Origin: Campylorhamphus procurvoides
Taxonomy: Eukaryota > Chordata > Aves > Passeriformes > Dendrocolaptidae
Direction of reading: 5' to 3'
NCBI GenBank assembly: GCA_013396655.1
Contig: WBMV01006429.1
Span: 503,116-567,115 of the forward strand
DNA: 64,000 nt
Shown: positions 52,601 to 61,600 of the stretch, one piece after another
Layout: each line of letters begins with the position of its first letter
How positions within the stretch are numbered: position 1 is the stretch's first letter
Program-made: the position numbers and the translations under genes
The notes under the pieces: model-generated
Told to the model about the DNA's origin: nothing
What the model saw: the letters and a program-made list of their open reading frames with translations, nothing else
The model's database searches: none

Positions 52601-55600
52601 AAGAAGATTCCAGCATAATTTCCACTGCCAGCCCACTGTTTAGTCATTATTTCCATGGTGGTGCTAAAATAATCAATGCCACTGAGCAAATAAAACCTGA
52701 CAGCTGCATTGCCACCTGTGGGGAAGCCACACAGGGAAAGCACCAGGACTTACAACCTGGGGTGCTGAGCTGTGGAAGGAAGAGATTTGTCAGCTCCATT
52801 AAGGCTTTTGTCTGCCACAGGTATTGATGCAAATGCAGAAATCAAACCCTAAATCCCTTACAGACAGGGAAGAGCTGTGAGAAGGTCATCAGGGGCAATC
52901 TCAGGAGGGCAAGAGCCACCCTGCCAGGTCGGGTTAAATGTCTGTCCAGTCCAGGACTCCACCCTCAGCAAGTGGTGGACGCTGGTGGGAAAGTGAGAAG
53001 ACCAGAAGACCTGGACAGCAGGCAGTGTGGTCCTTCCCAAATCTGCTCACTCTGCTGCCAGCTGGACCTGCACTTTGCTCAGCACACATTTCCTTCGACC
53101 CTCCCCAGCTGTCGAGGGAGGATTTGCTCCACTTATCACAGCAAATCAGTAGAAGCAAATGCTACCCAAGAAAATCTGGTTTTTACAAGGCCAAGGAGCT
53201 AAAAACAAGGTAATGGGGCTTGAAATACACACAAAGAGTAAATGGGAAACTGGCTTTAAACTCTACAAGGCAGCTGGGAGTAGCTGAGGGGCTCAGATCA
53301 TCCCTTGAGGTCACTTGAGCTCAACTCCAACCACAGTTCCTTTAAAAGCAGAGAGCTAGAGAGCAATTTAAAGGATTTGAAGAGTATAAAAACAGTGGCC
53401 TGTTTGATCTACAAAGATGGGAAAGTGACATTAGAAAGCAAATTGAGTCTAAATTAACAGCCTGACTACTTGTTGTGTAACAATCTCCCATGGAAAGCTG
53501 CAGAGCTTCACATGATGACGGAATTAAGAGATTCCACAGCAGACAATAATCCCTCATCAGAGGGACCAACAGGCCAGATGAAAGGTTCTGAGTAACAGGA
53601 TTGCTGAAAGATCATCACCTTCTTCCCTTTCTCCACAGTTCAAAAGAAGGGAGGACAGACCTGCAGAAGCTTTGGGTTTGTACTCATAGGACATGCTATA
53701 GAGGGTGCTGAGAACCTCTGAACTCACTGTTCCTTTTATCCCTCCCTACTTCAGTCCCTGAATAAGGGCTGTGTCAGCCCTTGATGATGCCCCCAAAGCT
53801 CTGTTCTACCAACTTCACCTCAGTGCTAGCAGAAAGGACACAACACACTGGCACAGACTGCAGAACCACAATTTCTCAATGGGCAGTCCAATATCCAAAC
53901 ATCCCAAACAGCACAGCTCTCACACACCATCCCACAAGCAGCCCCCACACCATTTGTGCTCAGAAAAATTACACACTGTGGTTTTGATGCCTTAGAATCT
54001 CCAAAATGCTCATGCACAACTGCAGTGCCAGTCTGTTGAGAGACTTTGGGCCAAACTGTGTATATCTCTGGGGCACAGGGAAAAGAGTTTCTGTGACTTT
54101 CTTATTTCACTAATAAAGTGGTGGCCAGAGCATTACATGCCTGCAGGATAAACAGGGGAGTAACAAGGGTTATTTACTCAGTTGCTGCTTTGAGTCTATT
54201 GAAATTTGCTTCAGACTTCCTGCCCCACAGGGCTGGGTGCTGTTGTTTCCTGATTTCCTGGCTTCTGATCATGGCTACAGGAAACAAAAAGACACCTACT
54301 GTGACCCTCCTCAGGAGGGCTCCAACAACACCTCAGCCAGAGAGTCACAAAACCACTCGTGGCTGACAAAATGCTTCAAGGGCAGAGACACTCCTTCCCC
54401 TAAAGACTCAACTAAGTTTATCCAATTTAATTATGTGTCCTTGCTGGGCACAGGCAATGCCAGAAGAGGGAGTAAAACACTTCAAAGCATGGTGATGGAA
54501 CTGGTAAGAAGTAGCACAGGAAGCTCTGGAGCTCCTGTCAGAGACAGAAAATGCCACCAGTAACACTGGGTGAGGTGACACAAAGGGACGAGCTCTGCTT
54601 ACCTTTGGCAAGCTAACAGGAGTCCTGGGCTTTGTTCTGGGATTCTTTATCAGTTGCCTTTGATCCAGGGGAAGCAAATGATATTTCATGGCCTCGATAA
54701 GGAAGTCTTTACAGGTGTTGTTATTCTTGATTAAAGCTTCTTCTTCGACTGTCTGAGAACAGGCACACAAAAGAAAGATCATTTAAACTGAAGTACTTGG
54801 TGGCACAGGTCACAAGGAGTTTTGTGGAAAGAACATGAAACCTGCAATTTCCCTTCCAAAGTACCAACATTTGGAAAAAAAAATGCAGAAGACAAACCCA
54901 GATTCCAGCTCTTCCCAAAGAAACACATGAAGTAACATCCAAGCTTCTCACTTTTTTCCAGGACTACTCACAAACAGTGAGTATTTTATCACCTTCTGCC
55001 AGACACTTAACTCAGCAGAGGAGAATTCATCAAGAGTCTGGGCACAAAATCAGTAATTTCTTTTATCTGAGTCAGAATTTTTAAGGAGAGGCCATTTCAT
55101 TCCATCAGAAGATGCAGCTGAGAGAAAAAAACCCCACATGATGCATTCATCTTGTGAATGCCAATTTTATGCCAATAGTATTGATTTTTTTAGACACATG
55201 ATAAAAGCACAGTAGTCAAAGAGCCCATATGCCAACTCTTTATTTGGGGATTCTCAGCTTATTATCAAGGCCCAGATCCCTGGAATTAACTTGTGAAGAA
55301 CAATCTCCAAGTCAGAGAGCATCTCACCTGCCAGTCACACAGACCCATATCTATGTGCAGAACACAACTTTACCCAAAATTACCACACGTGAAGATAAAC
55401 TTGCCTGCTCATGAGGGGAAAAGAATGCACAATACCACTACCTGGGTATTTTGGGGGTGAAAAATCCCAAGATCCTAACTGCTCAATGCCTCCCAGAGGG
55501 GCAGGAGCTCTGCTCTGGGCATTGCCTGGCAGAGCACAGGCCCCATTTACAAGAAGGTTTTTGTGTGAGCACATTGGCTTTAGAGTCCACCCACTTTTTA

Positions 55601-58600
55601 CTTTTATTCCCCTGTTTACAGACTCACAACATACCAAATGACCCATCTGTGACATAAACAGCAAAGCCACTGATTAAGGAGCTACCAGCATCTCAAGTGC
55701 AGCTGTTAATGAGTTATTTGCAGACCAACCTGTACCAGGTAATCCCTGGGCAAAAGGGGCAGGCGAACGTGCTCCATCAGCTTAGCCATGTGCTCCAAGC
55801 GAGACTCCTTCTCGTAGTTTATCCAAGAGATAACTGCTTCAAAGACCTACACAGAGGAGCTACAATTACATGGGGAAGAGAGCACTGGCTTGCACAGTCA
55901 CCTACTCAAACTCAGCAGCATTGTGATTTTACAGTGTGGAAGGAAGGAGGTGCAAGGTCTCTGTCAGACAGATGAGAAAGTGGTGACTATGCAGCACAGC
56001 AAAGAGCTGAGCTGACCATGCATATTAACCAGCAACTTCCCATTTAGATGTGCTGTATCACTCCCAGAGCCAAGTGCATGTCCAGGACAATCATATACCT
56101 CTTGGACATTAGGACTGGAAGGCAGCCAGGAAACTTAATGAGCCTGCTGACATTTGCACTTGACATTATTCATGGACTCAGCCACAACAATTACTGCTGA
56201 TAACAGAGATCTCCCTCCCCAAGGAGCCTGGCCACACAGTCAGCCACTACACTCATGTTTAATCACTGTACCAGTTCCACCAGCCCCCAGAAACCGAGAA
56301 GTCTTGAGGACAAGTTCCCCACAGAGGCAGGACAAGCCCTGCCTGCAGCCATAGAGGTTCTGCACCGCGTGCACTTCGCTGCTAAAAATACTCAGATACT
56401 CCAGCTGGGAAACAAGGGCACGCTGAGCTTCTGGTCTGAACCAAATCCCACCTTTCCTTCCAGATCCAGCTGGTTCAGATAAGCATCCAGACCTGGGCTC
56501 CATGACCAAGTGCTCACAAACAGCCCCTGGGCAGAGCCCTGCGATGCACAGGCAGAAGCGTCCTATGTGGGCTCCTGGATGAATATGCATGTGCTTATGT
56601 AACTGGGAGCCTCACTCGCAGAAGAAAGGCCTAGAAATGTCATCAGGAGTGGGAAAAGCTTTCTGGAACACCCAGCAAGGCAGGGAGAGGGGCTGGTGCA
56701 GGCTCAGATGCTGCACAGCAGGATCTGGATCGCTGCAGTGGAGTTCCCCCACAGAGGCAGAATTAAAGTCTGAGCCATAACTCACATCTCCAGGCAACAT
56801 TCCCCAAGTGCTCTCATGCCCAGTTGCTCCTGGGGGGCTGAGCAGAGCCCTTTCCCACAAACCCCATCTTTTTAACCCCAAAAAAGCATCACTGGCCCTT
56901 CGTCCCAGCACACTGAGCAAGTGCCTTTGGTTCCAGCTTCCCTCCGGGGTCACCAAATGGTCAGGCCAATTTGCACAAATAATTTTTTTCTTTCTTTCCT
57001 TCCCTCCCATCACTTCCCATGAAACCATTTAGTTTGGTCCAAGGTCACTAATTTGCCTAAATCAACCAGAACTGAGGGCACCATCCCTCAGTCCCCTGCA
57101 AATGTATTTGCAGGAGGTGCTGGCAGACACATCCTCCCCAGGAAGAAGAGGCAAGGATTTCTTCCTTTTGGGCTAAACTATATACTTTAAGAGAGCAGTA
57201 AAGCACCAGCCTCATCTCCTGTGCCAACAAAGCTCCTGCTGAACTGTTTGGAATTCAGGACACTTCGATGAGGATTTAAGCAACACAACAGGGAGCCGTG
57301 TAATCAAACTCCAGCGAATGCTGGGGACAATAACCACTGCAGAGCCTTTAAGCATGTCAAAATTAAAATAAATACGCAAACAAACAATTTGACTTTGGCT
57401 GTGAGGCCTTGAAAGTAGAAACTGGGTTATTGTCAGATTTTTTTAATTGCAAATGAGCGTGGATGGAGGATAAAGCAAATATTTAGTGACAAACAGGCTT
57501 TTCATGAACCTCCTCTGCACTAAAGCTGAGCTGCAGGTCACAGGGCTGGACATCCCCAGCTACAGGTCAAGATGACAGAGAACAAGGCTAAAGGAAGGTG
57601 AGGCAAATGTGCACTAGGAATAAACTGGAGACCACTCCAGAGTCAGGCAAACACTGATGCTTCTCTGCTGTGCCCATTCGAAAAATAACGCTATTTTTTA
57701 AAATAAAAAAAAAAAATCAGACTCTGGCACCATCCCTTGGCTCTGACCCCTAATTTTATGAGAAGAGGGGGGAGAAAAAACTCTTAATCCAAGACAGCAG
57801 CATCTCTATTTAAAGGCCACATGTGTTTCCACTGCTGCTATGCCCTCTGCAGAGCCCGAGCAGCTGCTGCTGCTCCCCCCCTGGGAGCCGGGATCCTCCA
57901 GCCAGGCAGGACCTGCTGCCAGGGTGGCTGGCACCAAAGCACTTCTACCCACACAGCTTGACTTGGAGCCAAGGCAGGGGCTGAGGCAGCAGCTGGCACC
58001 TGCCTGGCTGGAGGAGCAGCCTCAGACTTGGGAGAAGTGAATTCACAGCTCTGTGGAGTGTAAGGGTGAAAGGCTGGGATAGCCCCTCTCTGTGCTCTAC
58101 CTGTGGAAAGAGCAAGCCCAGATGTTTTCCCAGTCTCTTCAGCCAAAATTCCAGTTATTAGAGACTCCCAGGAGTGAGGAGCAAACCATTCATCAGCTTC
58201 TGCTGCATGTCAGTGGCATGAGATGATGAGTCCATTGCAGGACTCTGTGTGGAATCCAAATCCAAAAATCCCAACCCTTCTAAAAATTTTTGCAGCCACT
58301 GCTCTGAGTCAGTAGAAGCCCATTCTCAAGGGCTGAAAGCCCCTCCATTTCATACATCCTTAGTAAATGCAATTAAACATGATTTTTATAGGGATATTTT
58401 AGCTTGCAAAGAGTGCTATAATTACAGAGCCAATTGGAAAACATTAATAAAACTGTCTTCCAAGTACTGAGCTATAGCAAAGAGAGCAGGCAAGGACTAA
58501 AACAAATCTTTGCCCTGTGCTGAAAAAAGCCTGTGCAAGGGAAGAGCCTGGTACAACAAGGGGGAGAGGGAAGAAAGGAAGAGAATCTTAGAGTGATTGG

Positions 58601-61600
58601 GAAATGCTGTTACACAACTAAACCAGATTTCTGTGCTAGCACACAATTTTTGTAGGCCTGATGGCCTAGGGGTATAAGTAAGCCAAAATTCGTGGAGATA
58701 AAATTGTATTTTATTAGGCCAATTGGTATTAGTTGGGGGTTGGCAGAGGAAGGGGAGGACACACAGGCTCCTGGGCAGGGCACAGGGAATGCCCTGAGCT
58801 ATTCCAAGGGCAACACTCCCCCCTGGCCCTGGCAGGACCCAGCTCTAACACCCCCCAGTGACCCAGGCATGGCAATGCTCTGGCTCCCAGGGTGCAGGAC
58901 ATGTGTGAGACACAGAAACAACAGGAGCAGGAAAACCTCTTGTGAAATCTGGCTGTGGCAATTTAGCTCTCAGATGTTTGAAGTATTTGCCTACTTAAAA
59001 CACCCTGTTGCTTCCAGATAGTTCTCTATCCATCCCCTCTGCACATGCATGCATACAGATATATGTGTGTATGTATAGATTGGCTTACACATACTTTTAC
59101 ATGATTTTTTTATATAATATACATCTCAAACATTAGCAGATAGAAGTATAAAGGTGAGGAAAATGGCTTGTCTGTCATGAAGACAACATGAAATAGCAGC
59201 CTATGAACCTGTCACCAATTTCCAGCACTTCCCTGGACTCCAGTACATTTCATGTTTATGTTCCATTCCCACTTTCTGCCCCTCTCCTGTTATTCAGACC
59301 TGTTGTTTCAAACGTGCAGCTTATGCTGACATTTCCTTCCACTGCCTCGCGCCCTCAACTTTCACAATGAGCTTAAGAAACACTGGCTTTGATTGTACAA
59401 AGCTCAGATGAGGGAGGGAGCACTTTGATTCCTCTGGGCACGAGGCCAATAGAAGCTTTTTTAACAATGCTGCACAGGACTGGAAAAAACTGGTGACTAA
59501 ACTTGCACTTCCCTTTGCAGGCTGCTGGGCTCAGGCAAAGCCATTCTGCTGGGAGTTGGTGCCACTTGTTTTTCCCTTCCCTGGCCCTGCCCATGTGGCA
59601 CCTCTGAGCATCCCACAGAGCCACCCACGCCTGTGGAAATGTGCCCAAGGCCTCTGAGTTTGCAGGCTCAGCACCTGAATGGAGTATCTAGAAGGTTCTA
59701 CCATCCCTATGGGCCCTAGAACCCGTGTGACTGCAGCCCAGAAGGAGGAGAGCACAGACGTGGATGTGCTGAGCAACAGCACCAACACACCCAGGTCCAG
59801 CCTCATCCCACCCAAGCAAGGGTCCTGAAGTCACAAACCACATCATCCTCAAGCTCTCCTGTAACAGCCTCCCACAAGGGACCATTTACATCCAGGGACA
59901 GGGTTTAGTGGTGGGACTCAATGATCTTAAAGGGCTTTCCCAACCTTAATGACCCTGTGGTTCTACAACCCCCCCAATGACCATTCAGAGGAGAGCTGAA
60001 GGACTCAGCTGTCCCCAAAAACCTGCAGCAGGTCCTACAAGAAGCTCACACCAGAGAAAGGCTGGATCTGGAGCTCACCAAGCACCAGAGCCCCTGGTCC
60101 CCTCCTCCCCAGGACTCCAGATCACACAAGATGTGCTGGACATTTCAACACAAAACTGTATCAAACCAGTGCCTTTCCCCCCTCTCTGCCATTAAAGACA
60201 CTGATGATGCCTGGAAAATGTTTCCTTCCCTCCTTTTAGTTACAGATCTCCTTTAGTTGTTCTATCCGACATGCAAGAGAAGCCAATACTCCTCTCTAAC
60301 TTCATGGAATTCACCTTTTTTTTAGGTTTTGCAGCAGGTAGTAAGTGCTTTACAAAACAGCAGATGGGAGTTTCCTAGTTTTCCAGGGAGGGAAGGTATT
60401 TCTTTCTGACCCCCAGGGCTTTTGGAAGTGATATGGATCTGAGAATCATTACGTCCTTCAAAGAACAACCAACTGAAGGTCACTTTTATGTGTTATTAGG
60501 ATTCACATTATTTTAATTTTCCTTTCCACATGATCTCTGTTGGAGAATGGCCCCTGAAGAGCATTATCATGAGAACATTCCTGGTGTAAGATCTAGAAAC
60601 ATTCCAGCATTCTTACATTCACTCTTACTGTGCAATTTACTGTACCTTTTCTTCAGAGGAGACCGTGAGCTTGTCACTTGATATTAAACTGCAAACCTGG
60701 TCCAGACTAAGGCTAAGAAATTCTTCTCCTAGCATCACCTCAGGGAAGTGCTGCTCTGTTCAACAAATAAAAGGGGGAACAGAAAATAATAATGAAATCC
60801 ACGTTCTCAGTCAATGGAAGGACCTACAGCATCCAGAGAGCTGCTCTGAGCACCTGGGACAACCCCACTGGGGCTGCCTGGTGGAACACAAACAGCAACC
60901 AGAGCAGGGCAGAGAAACCTGATGGTATTTCAAGTAGCATGAAATGATTTCATAAAGGACACTAAAGTTTCTGAAAAGCCACTAAGAATCCTCCAGTGGC
61001 AAATAAGATTGAGGCAATTGAGAGAAGTGCCAATGACTTTCTAAGGCAGTAAATTATCTGGCCACCTCCAGATTCAGTTCTTGCTCACTTCAACAAGCCA
61101 GACAATATCAGATCTGCTCAGCACCAGGATGAGAGATTCCAGAAGGGTCTTGGGTATTTGTACACATTCCAAGGAAGCCCATCTTTAACAAGAATTAGTT
61201 TGGAGCACATGCTCAGCAGCCAACAGTGAGGGATCCCAGGGCATCCAGCTGAATCTGTGCATGCAAGGGGTACACGGAGAGATGGGCAAGGAGGATCTTC
61301 ATCCCTCCCCTCCTTCCACCTTTTACTTCTTTCCCCCAAATGTGTAAATTTAACCTTTCTCCTGCCCCAAACCCTCAGCACCCATCTTTCCCAGCAGCTC
61401 TTCCCCTTTCCACTTCAGCCTGCAACTCTACAAATTCTTTTTTCTCCCATTTTTTGCCTCCAGATCCCTCCACGCTGTAACTCTGGGAGCCACTTGAAAA
61501 CAAAATGCATGTCACTGATTATATTCCCAAACTGGAAGAATTATGACTGAGGATCATCAAACCTGTCAAGCTTTACATGTAGCCAAAAGGCACAGAAAAG

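Noticed and set aside
53270..53340. Possible further CR1 tail
   Set aside because: Only scattered words (TCACTTGAGCTCAACTCC) resemble CR1 and the terminal ATTCTATG-type repeat is missing.
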